NCBI GenBank assembly: GCA_031266185.1
Contig: JAISBM010000026.1
Location: 1-60,915 of the forward strand
Direction of reading: 5' to 3'
Length of the DNA: 60,915 nt
Origin: Endomicrobium sp.
Lineage (GTDB): Bacteria; Elusimicrobiota; Endomicrobiia; Endomicrobiales; Endomicrobiaceae
Both the position numbers and the translations under genes were made by a program. The notes below the pieces were generated by a model. That model did no database searches. It saw only the letters and a list, made by a program, of their open reading frames with translations, and was not told where the DNA came from. This document shows, piece by piece, positions 8,094 to 17,117 of this stretch (within the stretch, counting starts at the first letter, position 1; each line of letters begins with the position of its first letter).

Positions 8094-9632
8094 CTAGTTT
8101 ATAGTTGCTCCTATTTTTGCACTATTTACATTTTGCCAACCAGACTTTCTTAAAGCTTTTATAATATCTTGAGAGTGTTGTTTACTCGAATGAACAATAT
8201 AAATTTTTACATTTTTATTTTGTTTTAATAGCCATTTTTGTAACATATCAAAATCTGCATGATCAGAAAAAATATCATATTGTTTTACACTTGCAACACA
8301 CTTTGCACTATCATGTAGTTTTTTGCCTTTAAGTGCCAAACCTGCATTACTTAATGGACTAACATAATTTACTAACATAACAAAAACATTTTTATTTGAT
8401 AGCATTTTAGGAACAAGTTGATAAGACTTCCCTTTATCCAAATCACCGCTTGACGAAAATAATATCATTTGTTTGTCATAACTTCTTACCATTTGAAGTT
8501 TTGTGTCTGTTGGCAAAATTGAACCTTCCTGATAAACATTTTCTAAAAACCAATCTCTTTTCCCTTGACTGTAAAGCAACTCTTTTTGATATAAAGTAGT
8601 AACAGAATTTGCACTTGGAGATATAGAATAAATTGGCACCTGTTTTGAAAGTAACCCTTCTTGATGCATCAGTTTTAATTCGTACAAAACTTTTTGTGTT
8701 CTATTAAGCGACAACGCTGGAATCCAAACAATTTTGTTTTTAGAAAGTGCTTTAACTAAATCTTTTCTAAAAGAATCATATTGTTTATTAGAACTTTTCT
8801 TATTACTAGAACCATAAGTTGCTTCCATAAAAATTAAGTCTGCACTTTCTGGAACATCAAACATCCCGTTAAATCTAGAATAACCACTACCTAAATCTCC
8901 AGAAAATAAAATTTTTTTATCCCCTAGAGTAAACATTAAACTTGCAGAACCTGGAATATGCCCAGCATTTATGAATTTTACCGTTAAGTTTTCGAATAAC
9001 TTATTTTCTAAATTGTAGTCTACTGTAACAAAATACTTCTCTATTTCTTGAGTTTCTAACTCGCAACAGTTCTTACATAACAAAAACTTCATTCCTTCTT
9101 GTTTTTCCAAATCAGTTAAATAACCTAAATCTTTAGAATATTCTAAAGATTTTATATTTTTTTTACACTCTGGCCTCCAATGAGCAATAACAAAACTTTT
9201 TCCACGTTTAGCCTTTTCTTTTTGACTTAAAGACCAAAACCACTTTCTTTTTATTAAGTCAAATCCATTCCTATTTTTAAAAAGCTCTAACGCTATCTCT
9301 TTTGTGGCATCTGTAGAATAAATTGTACCATTAAAACCATTACTTATTAAAAGTGGAATTTTACCACTATGGTCTAAATGAGCGTGCGTCAAACAAAGAA
9401 CTTTAGCCCTAACAAGTTTAGGATCTATATTTCTATTTTTATCTTCTACACTCTCTAAACCTTCAGACATAAAAATCCCACAGTCAACAACAACACTAAA
9501 ATTTTCGTCTCCTAAAAGGAAGCAACTCCCAGAAACTGTTTCTGCTGCACCATAAGGAATAACAGAAACAGTTGTATAAGCAAACTTTACAAAAAATATT
9601 AAGCTAAAAAATGCCAATATTATTTTTTTCAT
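8094..9632 (-). CDS. exported metallo-beta-lactamase/beta-CASP family protein
   Basis: 512 residues. The first ~19 residues look like a signal peptide (MKK, hydrophobic core, ending AYT). The metallo-beta-lactamase fold follows, with VVVDCG, the zinc motif THAHLDHSGKIP, then AGHIPGSAS and LFSGDLG. Beta-CASP features are EATYGS, IPALSLNRTQ, YSISPSANSVTTLYQ and, near the C terminus, SDHADFD. These match the CPSF-73/RNase-J-related nuclease clade rather than beta-lactamases. A ~65-residue insertion after the zinc motif holds cysteines (ECKKN, LCKNCCE) that might form a metal ribbon. The family normally acts on RNA in the cytosol, so an exported member is odd. First gene of a four-gene operon. 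Confidence 0.85.
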   Translation of the reverse strand: MKKIILAFFSLIFFVKFAYTTVSVIPYGAAETVSGSCFLLGDENFSVVVDCGIFMSEGLESVEDKNRNIDPKLVRAKVLCLTHAHLDHSGKIPLLISNGFNGTIYSTDATKEIALELFKNRNGFDLIKRKWFWSLSQKEKAKRGKSFVIAHWRPECKKNIKSLEYSKDLGYLTDLEKQEGMKFLLCKNCCELETQEIEKYFVTVDYNLENKLFENLTVKFINAGHIPGSASLMFTLGDKKILFSGDLGSGYSRFNGMFDVPESADLIFMEATYGSSNKKSSNKQYDSFRKDLVKALSKNKIVWIPALSLNRTQKVLYELKLMHQEGLLSKQVPIYSISPSANSVTTLYQKELLYSQGKRDWFLENVYQEGSILPTDTKLQMVRSYDKQMILFSSSGDLDKGKSYQLVPKMLSNKNVFVMLVNYVSPLSNAGLALKGKKLHDSAKCVASVKQYDIFSDHADFDMLQKWLLKQNKNVKIYIVHSSKQHSQDIIKALRKSGWQNVNSAKIGATIN

Positions 9633-9669
9633 CTAAGCATACCTATGAGTATATAATACAACACAAAAT

Positions 9670-10140
9670 TTAGTTTTTTGTATGGACCAGATTAAATGTA
9701 AATATAAATTCTGTACATATATTTTCTTGACTGTTTACCAAAACGTCAGCTTGCATTTCTTCTACAGCTTATCATATGCTCTAAGCCAATGCCATGTCCA
9801 TTTTTTGGTAGACAACACTTTTACTTTATTCATTACCTTCTGCTATACCTTTACCATTGTCTTTTATTTTTACTTCAACTTTATCACCTTTAATTTCATA
9901 CAAAACACAAATTTCCCCGGGTTTATCTTCTTTTGCTTCAATAGCGTTATTTATTATATTTGAAAGCATTTTTGCAAAGTTTGAGTACTTCCCTTTGATA
10001 AATACACTTTTATTATTTTCGTTTGAGGAAAAAATAAATTTTATATTTTGTTGTTTAAAGTGACGGTCTTTATGCAAAACTGTATTTTGCAAACATTTGT
10101 GCAGATCAATAACTTCTTGCTCTACTTCATCTTTATACAT
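9670..10140 (-). pseudogene. sensor histidine kinase remnant (HATPase domain)
   Basis: Only the C-terminal ATPase domain of a histidine kinase is left. The open part from 10140 has the N box NIINNAIEA and the G1 box DNGKGI, then stops. The continuation lies in other frames: STKK, then GHGIGLEH (the G2 box) and a terminal stretch AVEEMQADVLVNSQENICTE that fits the last strands. At least two frameshifts separate them, and the dimerisation/H-box region and any sensor are missing. It lies 54 bp downstream of argS. Non-functional as read, unless the sequence carries errors. Confidence 0.8.
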
Positions 10141-10194
10141 TTTTTTATCTTGTGTAGAATATTTGTTTATACCACTGCTTAATACTACAGCACT

Positions 10195-11850
10195 TTACAT
10201 TGTTTCTGGAATAGAAACACCTAGAAGGGTAAGCCCCTTTTGTATTATTATCATAACACTTTCAACAAGTTTTAAACGAGCAGATGTAAGTTTTGAGTCT
10301 TCGTTTAAGACACGACATTTTTCATAGAATGCGTGATATTTATCTGCAAGTTCTATTAAGTATGCAGTAAAACAATGGGGGCTCATCAATTTTTCAGATA
10401 ATAATAGCGTATCACAAAATGCAGAAAGTTGTTTTATTAAATCTCTTTCTTCTTTTGTGTTAAGCAATGCCAAATCTATGCTATTAATATCCCTAATAAT
10501 ATCATTTCTATTTTTGCTTTCTTTAACAATAGAACTGCACCTAGCATTGACATATTGGACATAAAAGACTGGATTTTCACTATTGTGCTTTTTAGCAAGC
10601 TCTAAATCAAATTCTAACGGAGAATCAGGAGACCTAAGTAAAAAGAAAAATCTACAAGCATCTTTTCCAACCTCATCTACAACTTCTTTTAAAGTTACAA
10701 ACTCTCCTGTTCGCGTCGACATAGCAACAGGAACACCATCTCTTAACAAAGAAACCAGTTGGTACAAAATTATGGCTAATTTATCTTTATTAAAACCTAG
10801 CATTTGGATACAAGCTTTGATTCTTGCCACATACCCGTGATGATCTGCCCCCCAAAGGTTTACAAGTTTAGAAAAGCCTCTTTCAAATTTGTTTTTATGA
10901 TAAGCAACATCTGAAGCAAGGTATGTATATTTTCCATCACTTTTTTTTAAAACTCTGTCTTTATCGTCGCCAAATTTGGTTGAAGCAAGCCATAACGCAT
11001 TATCTTTCATATACGCATCACCTTTTGAAAGAAAATATTGGCAAGCTTTATCCACCTGGGTTTGGCCTAAATTATCTTTAACAGATGATATATTCTCTTC
11101 TGAAAACCAATTATCAAACTCTACTGCAAAATCTTTTAAATCATTTTTTATTGTTTCTAAAATATCTTTCACTGATTCCGCTTTAAAATCTATATCTTTA
11201 ATATCTTTGTCTTCCAAAATTAAACGCTTTGCTATATCAGTAATGTAACCACCTTGATAGCGATCTTGTGGAAGTTCAACTTGCTCCCCCTTAAGTTGTC
11301 TATACCTAATTTCTGTAGATTCTGCCAAAACACGCATTTGATTACCAACATCATTTAAATAATACTCTTTTGTTACATTGTACCCTAAATGTTTTAAAAT
11401 CCTAGCAAGAGAGTCACCTATAGCAGCACCCCTGCCATGCCCAATATGCAATGGACCTGTAGGATTTGCAGACACAAACTCGACCATAGCTTTTTCGTTA
11501 TTGTTTAGAACCTTACCATAGTTCTCTTTTTCTGCAAGAATAGTAACAAGCTCTTTATAGAGAACACTACTTTTTATATACAAATTTACAAAACCAGCGC
11601 CAGCAAGTTCTGCTTTCTCTACTAAGTCAGACATTTCTTTAAGTATTTTATCTATTAACTCCTTAGCTATTAATCTTGGGGTTGTTTTGTTTTTTTTTGC
11701 TATGAGCATTGCTGCATTAATTGCAAAATCAGCATTAATATTTTTAGGTGGAACTTCTATACTAAATTTTAAATCCTCATTTATGTTTTTACTTTTTAAA
11801 TAGTTATAAACTAAATTGTTTAACTTTTTTGCCATATTTTGTTTTATCAT
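10195..11850 (-). CDS. argS: arginyl-tRNA synthetase
   Basis: About 551 residues, a usual length. The N-terminal Add-1 domain is followed by the class I signature in FVSANPTGPLHIGHGRGAA, then MSTRTGEFVTL, the KMSKS equivalent of ArgRS, and the ArgRS-specific anticodon-binding DALR domain near the C terminus (KYHAFYEKCRVL). The start at 11850 overlaps the nitroreductase stop as ATGA, so the two are translationally coupled; a start twelve codons earlier is possible but would lie inside the upstream gene. Confidence 0.95.
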   Translation of the reverse strand: MIKQNMAKKLNNLVYNYLKSKNINEDLKFSIEVPPKNINADFAINAAMLIAKKNKTTPRLIAKELIDKILKEMSDLVEKAELAGAGFVNLYIKSSVLYKELVTILAEKENYGKVLNNNEKAMVEFVSANPTGPLHIGHGRGAAIGDSLARILKHLGYNVTKEYYLNDVGNQMRVLAESTEIRYRQLKGEQVELPQDRYQGGYITDIAKRLILEDKDIKDIDFKAESVKDILETIKNDLKDFAVEFDNWFSEENISSVKDNLGQTQVDKACQYFLSKGDAYMKDNALWLASTKFGDDKDRVLKKSDGKYTYLASDVAYHKNKFERGFSKLVNLWGADHHGYVARIKACIQMLGFNKDKLAIILYQLVSLLRDGVPVAMSTRTGEFVTLKEVVDEVGKDACRFFFLLRSPDSPLEFDLELAKKHNSENPVFYVQYVNARCSSIVKESKNRNDIIRDINSIDLALLNTKEERDLIKQLSAFCDTLLLSEKLMSPHCFTAYLIELADKYHAFYEKCRVLNEDSKLTSARLKLVESVMIIIQKGLTLLGVSIPETM

Positions 11851-12347
11851 TGCCAAGTCTCGTACTTTATTTTTTCTGGTTGCCATCTATCTTTTGGTAA
11901 ATTATCATCTTTAGATTTACCAAGCACAACAAGAGAAAACGGTCTTATGTTGTTTGGCAAATTAAATAATTCTGATATGGCATTTGACCTTTCTTCATTA
12001 GAACATATTCCACACCAAACAGAACCATAACCTTTTGCAGTAGCAGCAAGCAGAATGTTTTGAGTTGAAGCAGCACAGTCCTGAGGCAAATACCCACCAT
12101 AAGCCAAAGATTGATCGCCAACAACTAAAATCGCAAGAGGAGCGCTCAATATCATTTGAGCTGATTGATGTACAGATGCAATCTTTTTATGCATCTGTAC
12201 ATCCTTTACAACTATAAAAGAATAACATCTTGTGTTTCTTGCTGTGGGCGCAGACATTGCTGCACGTAAAATATATTCCAAATCTCCTTGTTTTACATCT
12301 TCATTTATGTATTTACGAACACTTTTTCTTGCAAGCAAAATATCCAT
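11847..12347 (-). CDS. nitroreductase family flavoprotein
   Basis: 166 residues, at the short end for the FMN-dependent nitroreductase family. The N-terminal RKSVRKY followed by AAMSAPTARNTRCYSFIVV is the typical FMN-phosphate binding segment, and PQDCAASTQNILLAATAKGYGSVWCG is the conserved central helix with a second FMN contact. The likely reaction is NAD(P)H-dependent reduction of a quinone, nitroaromatic or other small oxidant; the substrate cannot be told. It overlaps argS by four bases (ATGA). Confidence 0.9.
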   Translation of the reverse strand: MDILLARKSVRKYINEDVKQGDLEYILRAAMSAPTARNTRCYSFIVVKDVQMHKKIASVHQSAQMILSAPLAILVVGDQSLAYGGYLPQDCAASTQNILLAATAKGYGSVWCGICSNEERSNAISELFNLPNNIRPFSLVVLGKSKDDNLPKDRWQPEKIKYETWQ

Positions 12348-12414
12348 TTCCCCTCCATATATGTCAATTTTAGTACTAAAGATTATACCAATTTTTTATA
12401 GCTAACAAAAGATA

Positions 12415-12423
12415 TGTTATAAT
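12415..12423 (+). promoter_or_regulatory. extended -10 promoter directly at the pcrA/uvrD start
   Basis: TGTTATAAT (TGn plus TATAAT) ends seven bases before the ATG at 12431. A transcription start six to seven bases after the -10 would fall at or within a base or two of the ATG, and there is no properly spaced Shine-Dalgarno, so the mRNA is predicted to be leaderless. Confidence 0.6.
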
Positions 12424-12430
12424 TATAAGG

Positions 12431-14707
12431 ATGAAAGAGTTACTAACAAAAAATTTAAATCATTCTCAAAAAGAAGCTGTACTTTGCACACAAGGACCTT
12501 TAATAATCTTTGCAGGAGCAGGGACAGGTAAAACTAGAGTTATAACCCATAGAATCGCTTATTTGCTTTCCATAGGAGTTAACCCATGGTCTATACTTGC
12601 TGTTACTTTTACAAACAAAGCTGCTTTAGAGATGAAACAACGTATAGCAGCCCTTATGCCAGAAACAAGACCTAACGTATGGGTGTCAACATTCCATGCT
12701 TTTTGTGCTTACTTTTTAAGGATTGAAGCAAAAAATATAGCGCTTGCATCTGACTTTTTAATATATGATTTTGCAGACCAAAAAAATGTAATCAGCGACT
12801 GCTTAAAAGAATTAAACATAGACGAAAAAAAATTCAAAGTATCTAGCATTGTAGACAACATAAGCCGTGCAAAAGATGATTTAAAATCTCCATCAGATAT
12901 GGCATACGAAGCAGAACAAAACAATGATCTCAATAAGGTAATAACAGCAAAAATATATCAACTTTATCAAAAAAAGCTCGACATGGCACAAGCATTAGAT
13001 TTTGGCGATTTAATAATGCGTACAGTTTTAACGTTACAACATTATCCTGAAATACTTGAAAAATATCAACTAAAATACATGTATATTTTGATTGACGAAT
13101 ATCAAGACACAAACCATGCCCAATACGTTTTTGTAAAACTACTTTCACAAAAACATGAAAATTTATGTGTTTGTGGTGATGACGATCAGTCTGTTTATTC
13201 CTGGAGAGGAGCTGATATAAAAAATATCTTAGATTTTAAAAAAGATTACCCTAAAGCAAAAGCTGTTAAATTAGAACAAAATTATAGATCAACACCAAAA
13301 ATTTTAGCAGCTGCTTGGCAAGTTGTAAAAAATAATAACAATAGAGTCCCAAAACAGTTGTGGACACAAAACCCTGATGAAGGTTATGTATCCACAATAA
13401 AAGCCCTTAATGAAAATGATGAAGCTGAAAGAGTTACAAGTCTTATTGCAACAAAAATTAGACAATATCAATATAATTTTTCAGATTTTGCGATATTTTA
13501 TAGGACAAACGCACAGTCCCGTACATTTGAAGATGCTTTCAGAAGAAACGGTATGCCTTATATGGTTATAGGCACATTGCGATTTTATGACAGAGCAGAA
13601 ATTAAAGATATTATGGCCTATTTAAAGCTTATACACAATACAAACGACAATGTAAGTTTAAAAAGAATAATAAATGTTCCAAGAAGAGGAATAGGAAAAA
13701 CTTCTTTAGAAGCTCTTGAAAAGTTTGCTTTATTAAAAGGTATACCAATTTGGGATGCCATTGTGTTGGCAAAAGGTGCAGGTCTTGGGAAAAACGCAGT
13801 AAATGCATTAAACTCTTTTCATCAACTGATTACGGCTTTTATCAACTTAAAAGATAAAACATCTGTAAAAGAGCTAGCTCAAAAAATAGTTGTTCATTCT
13901 GGTTATATTAAAGAACTCGAAGATGAAAATACTCAGGAATCCAAAACAAAAATAGAAAATATTCAAGAACTCATTTCAGCAATAACAGACTTTGAAAACC
14001 GTTCTCCAGATAAAAGTTTGTCAGGCTACTTAACACAAATTGCACTAGTAAGCGACATAGATGATTTAGACAACTCTAATGGAAAACTTACTTTAATGAC
14101 TTTTCATCTAGCAAAAGGTTTAGAATTTAACAATGTTTTTTTGTGCGGGCTTGAAGAAGGGCTTTTTCCAATAGGCGAATCTGCTTATGACCCTGAAAAC
14201 TTATCAGAAGAAAGAAGACTTATGTACGTAGGTATGACAAGAGCAAAAAAACATTTATATCTTTGCTGGGCAACAGAAAGAACTATTTTTGGGAAAACTA
14301 AATGGAATATGCCTTCTAGATTTATAAGTGAAGCTGGGTTTAAAGAAGAGTTTACAAAAAGAAATTTTATTCCAGAACATAATTTTAGAACTTTTAATAA
14401 ACCAAAGTGGAACAAATATACAAATTACAATAATAAAAATCGTGCTCAAATAAAATATCGAGATGACAATGGCTATGATTACATTCCATCTGACAATGAA
14501 GTGCCAAACGATAAACCTCTTTACATTTCTCAAAAAAATGATGACTCTTATAAAATAGGTTCTAAAGTTTTGCATCCTGTTTTCGGTAAAGGGAAAATTA
14601 TAGACAAAGTTGGTACAGATGACGATTTAAAACTTGTAATACTATTTGATTCTGGCAAGTGGAAAAAATTGTTAGCAAAAGCAATAAATATTACTATAAT
14701 TGAATAA
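12431..14707 (+). CDS. UvrD/PcrA-type superfamily 1 DNA helicase
   Basis: 758 residues. All SF1A helicase motifs are seen: Q motif region LNHSQKEAV, Walker A AGAGTGKTRVI, motif Ia TFTNKAALEM, motif II LIDEYQDTNHAQY, motif III GDDDQSVYSWRGAD, motif IV region LEQNYRST, motif V LMTFHLAKGLEF and motif VI YVGMTRAKKHLYL. The C-terminal ~50 residues (KIGSKVLHPVFGKGKIID) are the Tudor-like domain that in PcrA/UvrD contacts RNA polymerase. It unwinds 3'-5' in nucleotide excision and mismatch repair or fork rescue. UvrD, PcrA and Rep cannot be separated by eye, so no symbol is given. Confidence 0.95.
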   Translation: MKELLTKNLNHSQKEAVLCTQGPLIIFAGAGTGKTRVITHRIAYLLSIGVNPWSILAVTFTNKAALEMKQRIAALMPETRPNVWVSTFHAFCAYFLRIEAKNIALASDFLIYDFADQKNVISDCLKELNIDEKKFKVSSIVDNISRAKDDLKSPSDMAYEAEQNNDLNKVITAKIYQLYQKKLDMAQALDFGDLIMRTVLTLQHYPEILEKYQLKYMYILIDEYQDTNHAQYVFVKLLSQKHENLCVCGDDDQSVYSWRGADIKNILDFKKDYPKAKAVKLEQNYRSTPKILAAAWQVVKNNNNRVPKQLWTQNPDEGYVSTIKALNENDEAERVTSLIATKIRQYQYNFSDFAIFYRTNAQSRTFEDAFRRNGMPYMVIGTLRFYDRAEIKDIMAYLKLIHNTNDNVSLKRIINVPRRGIGKTSLEALEKFALLKGIPIWDAIVLAKGAGLGKNAVNALNSFHQLITAFINLKDKTSVKELAQKIVVHSGYIKELEDENTQESKTKIENIQELISAITDFENRSPDKSLSGYLTQIALVSDIDDLDNSNGKLTLMTFHLAKGLEFNNVFLCGLEEGLFPIGESAYDPENLSEERRLMYVGMTRAKKHLYLCWATERTIFGKTKWNMPSRFISEAGFKEEFTKRNFIPEHNFRTFNKPKWNKYTNYNNKNRAQIKYRDDNGYDYIPSDNEVPNDKPLYISQKNDDSYKIGSKVLHPVFGKGKIIDKVGTDDDLKLVILFDSGKWKKLLAKAINITIIE

Positions 14708-14738
14708 ACAAAATTAAAACTAAACTTTTTAAACTTGC

Positions 14739-14996
14739 CTAAGCGTTTGTTTGAGTTGCTATTTCTTCGCTTAAGTCCTGATCACTTTTAACATCGCGTT
14801 TTTCTTCATCTACAAGTTTATTCTCATCAACAACTATCTGCTCAGGAGAAGTAGCATCATACTCTACTTGCATATTTTTCTTATTTTCTAACATATTAGA
14901 AACTTTCTTGGGTGCTTTAAATATTGAACTAATTATAAGAATTACCACCACAATTAAAAGAATTAGCATAAGATATAATTTGTTTTTATCTTGCAT
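14739..14996 (-). CDS. small single-pass membrane protein
   Basis: About 85 residues from the ATG at 14996, chosen because GGAGGG lies at good spacing. Residues ~7-26 form one transmembrane helix (LYLMLILLIVVVILIISSIF); the rest is charged and acidic (DEEKRDVKSDQDLSEE) and probably unstructured. It is convergent with the helicase gene and divergent from the nucleosidase gene. No family is recognised. A perfect 14-bp inverted repeat lies 22 bp upstream of its start. Confidence 0.6.
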   Translation of the reverse strand: MQDKNKLYLMLILLIVVVILIISSIFKAPKKVSNMLENKKNMQVEYDATSPEQIVVDENKLVDEEKRDVKSDQDLSEEIATQTNA

Positions 14997-15017
14997 ATTT
15001 CCCTCCAGGCATAACGT

Positions 15018-15050
15018 CATTGTATAAAATTTGAATAATTTTATACAATG
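15018..15050. promoter_or_regulatory. perfect 14-bp inverted repeat between divergent genes
   Basis: CATTGTATAAAATT and its exact complement are separated by five bases (TGAAT). It lies in the 101-bp space between the minus-strand membrane protein and the plus-strand nucleosidase gene. It contains -10-like TATA sequences in both directions and has no following T run, so an operator or overlapping divergent promoters fits better than a terminator. Confidence 0.55.
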
Positions 15051-15097
15051 GGTGATAGTTTAGATTTCGTAATTTAAATATATTTTATTAAAACAAA

Positions 15098-15778
15098 ATG
15101 AACTTTAAAATTTTTTTTGGAATTGACAAAAAAAATATAAAAAAAAACTGTATAATATGTCAAAATTTTGACGTTTCGCTTTTCTCTAGAGAAGTTTCAA
15201 ATGGACTTTTTGTCAAATCTACTAATATAAAAACTGCAACTATTATAGCTTTAAAAAACAATTTTCTTTCAGGAGATGCTATTTTATATTTAAAAGGTTC
15301 TCCTTGTGAAAATATTTTTGTTTTTGGCAGTTGTGGAGGCTATAGTAAAGTTACCTATGGGGATTTAGTTATAATAGATAAAGCCTACAACTTAGAAAGT
15401 TTTTCTAATATGTTAAATTTCAAAAATCAAGTTGATTATTATAGATCATCTACAAATTTGCTAAATTGTTTTTACAAAAAAAATATACATAAAAACTTAA
15501 TAAAAACCAACAGTGCCTGTGTTAACTCTTTATACTTAGAAGCAAAATTTTTAGATTGGTTTAAAGAAAAAGAAATTTCTGCTATAGACATGGAATCGTC
15601 AATAATTTTGTCAGCATCTAGTAATATAGGCTCTAACGCAATTTGTTTAATGTATGTTTCAGACATTGTAAAAACAAATGCTGACATTTTTTTGAAAGAA
15701 AATTCTATAAAACAAAAAGTGTCTAACTCAAGAAAAAAGTTGGCAGAAATGATTTTAAGGTTTTGTGATGAACAATAG
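15098..15778 (+). CDS. nucleoside phosphorylase / nucleosidase family protein
   Basis: 226 residues. Features of the PNP/UDP phosphorylase fold are the glycine-rich strand FVFGSCGGYSKVTYGDLVIID at about residues 72-92 and AIDMESS near residue 165, equivalent to the ribose-binding Met-Glu of MTA/SAH nucleosidases and purine phosphorylases. The true substrate cannot be told. No clear Shine-Dalgarno precedes the ATG. The last 11 bases overlap the radical SAM gene start, so the two are coupled. The N terminus is unusually Lys/Asn-rich. Confidence 0.7.
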   Translation: MNFKIFFGIDKKNIKKNCIICQNFDVSLFSREVSNGLFVKSTNIKTATIIALKNNFLSGDAILYLKGSPCENIFVFGSCGGYSKVTYGDLVIIDKAYNLESFSNMLNFKNQVDYYRSSTNLLNCFYKKNIHKNLIKTNSACVNSLYLEAKFLDWFKEKEISAIDMESSIILSASSNIGSNAICLMYVSDIVKTNADIFLKENSIKQKVSNSRKKLAEMILRFCDEQ

Positions 15779-16994
15779 TACAAGTACTTTAAAATTATTA
15801 GAAGTATTCCAAAAACAATTCCCAAATTTTGGAACAAATAAATCCAGAGAAATATTTAGACTTATTAACGAAATTTCTAAAATTGAAAAAGTACCATTTA
15901 ACACGATTTTAAACCTTTTAGAACCAACAAATTATCAAACAATTAAAAAGGCACTTTTACAACGCAGATACCCTAAAACTTTTCACAAAAACTCTTTAAA
16001 TGCATATTATTTGCCAAAATATGAAATTGATCTGTACAAGAAAGCAGGCATTTTACAAAAAAAGTTTTATCCAAAAAATATTTACTATGAAAAAGATGCA
16101 ACTAACAACGAACTGTTTACAAAAACAAAGACTTTATTTAAAAATGCCGCTTTTAAAGAAATAAGTTGTTTAAAAGATTTTACAAAAGAAAACTCTTTTA
16201 CATTAACAGACTACAATAATAGATGTGACAATTTACTTTTAGTAAAAGAAAAATATGACTTTTTTAAGAAATGTCCTTGTTCACAAAACGTAGTAAACTG
16301 TGGATACTCTATTGTTAATTTAGGTCTGGGCTGTATTTATGACTGCAGTTATTGTTTTTTACAAGGATACCAAAATGTGCACGGAATTATTATCCCTTAC
16401 AACATAGATGATTATTTAGTTGACGACAAAATAGTAGCATCTACAAAAGGGTTTTTTAATTATACCCGAATTGGGAGCGGGGAGTTTACAGACTCTTTAA
16501 TTTTTGATGACATTACAAACTTTTCTAAAAAAATTATCAACTATTTTAAACACAAAAAAAATATTTATTTTGAGTTTAAAACACCCTTAATTCAAGAAAG
16601 ATTATTTGCTGCAAAAAAGTGTGCACTGGCTGGCTTTAGCACGGCATTTCATTTTGATCCAGTAATTTATTATGATGGTTGGAAGCAAGGATATAAAGAA
16701 ACAATAGATATGATTTTTGATATTGTACCAAACGCTAGTATTAAATGGATAAGCATTGGAACACTTAGAATGCCTACAACACAAAAAACAGTTATTGAAA
16801 ATCGTTTTCCTCAAACCGATATTCTTAATGGAGAACTACTTCTGGGCAAAGATTTTAAGTTAAGGTATGACAGCAATTTAAGAATTGAAATTTACAAATA
16901 TTTAGCACAATATATTAAATCTAAAAAATCAAAGGCCATTATTTACCTATGTATGGAAAATAGTAATATATGGAAAGCAGTCTTTAACAGTTAA
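15768..16994 (+). CDS. spore photoproduct lyase-like radical SAM protein
   Basis: 408 residues from ATG 15768 (a GTG one codon earlier is possible). The radical SAM cluster motif is C189-x3-C193-x2-C196 (LGLGCIYDCSYCFLQGYQN), in the context typical of the SPL family (CGYSIVNLGLGC). FKTPL and SIGTLRMP later in the protein also fit. The N-terminal ~100 residues are a variable helical region. In spore-formers SPL repairs thymine dimers, whereas homologs in non-spore-formers have unproven roles. The gene overlaps the nucleosidase-like gene, so nucleobase or nucleoside chemistry is suggested. Confidence 0.82.
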   Translation: MNNSTSTLKLLEVFQKQFPNFGTNKSREIFRLINEISKIEKVPFNTILNLLEPTNYQTIKKALLQRRYPKTFHKNSLNAYYLPKYEIDLYKKAGILQKKFYPKNIYYEKDATNNELFTKTKTLFKNAAFKEISCLKDFTKENSFTLTDYNNRCDNLLLVKEKYDFFKKCPCSQNVVNCGYSIVNLGLGCIYDCSYCFLQGYQNVHGIIIPYNIDDYLVDDKIVASTKGFFNYTRIGSGEFTDSLIFDDITNFSKKIINYFKHKKNIYFEFKTPLIQERLFAAKKCALAGFSTAFHFDPVIYYDGWKQGYKETIDMIFDIVPNASIKWISIGTLRMPTTQKTVIENRFPQTDILNGELLLGKDFKLRYDSNLRIEIYKYLAQYIKSKKSKAIIYLCMENSNIWKAVFNS

Positions 16995-17060
16995 GTCATT
17001 TTTATGTTGATAGGCAAAATTATAAAAGATAAATTCAAATTTTTATGCATATCACTAGTT

Positions 17061-17092
17061 GTATTTATATAAAAAATAAGATAATATAATAC
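17061..17092 (+). promoter_or_regulatory. hipBA promoter/operator candidate
   Basis: TTGTAT (starting at 17059) and TAATAT are 17 bp apart, followed by an overlapping TATAAT. The same stretch is an imperfect inverted repeat (GTATTTATAT ... ATATAATAC), a plausible HipB operator since hipBA operons are self-repressed. Confidence 0.4.
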
Positions 17093-17117
17093 ACACTTTT
17101 GGCAAAAACAACATAAA

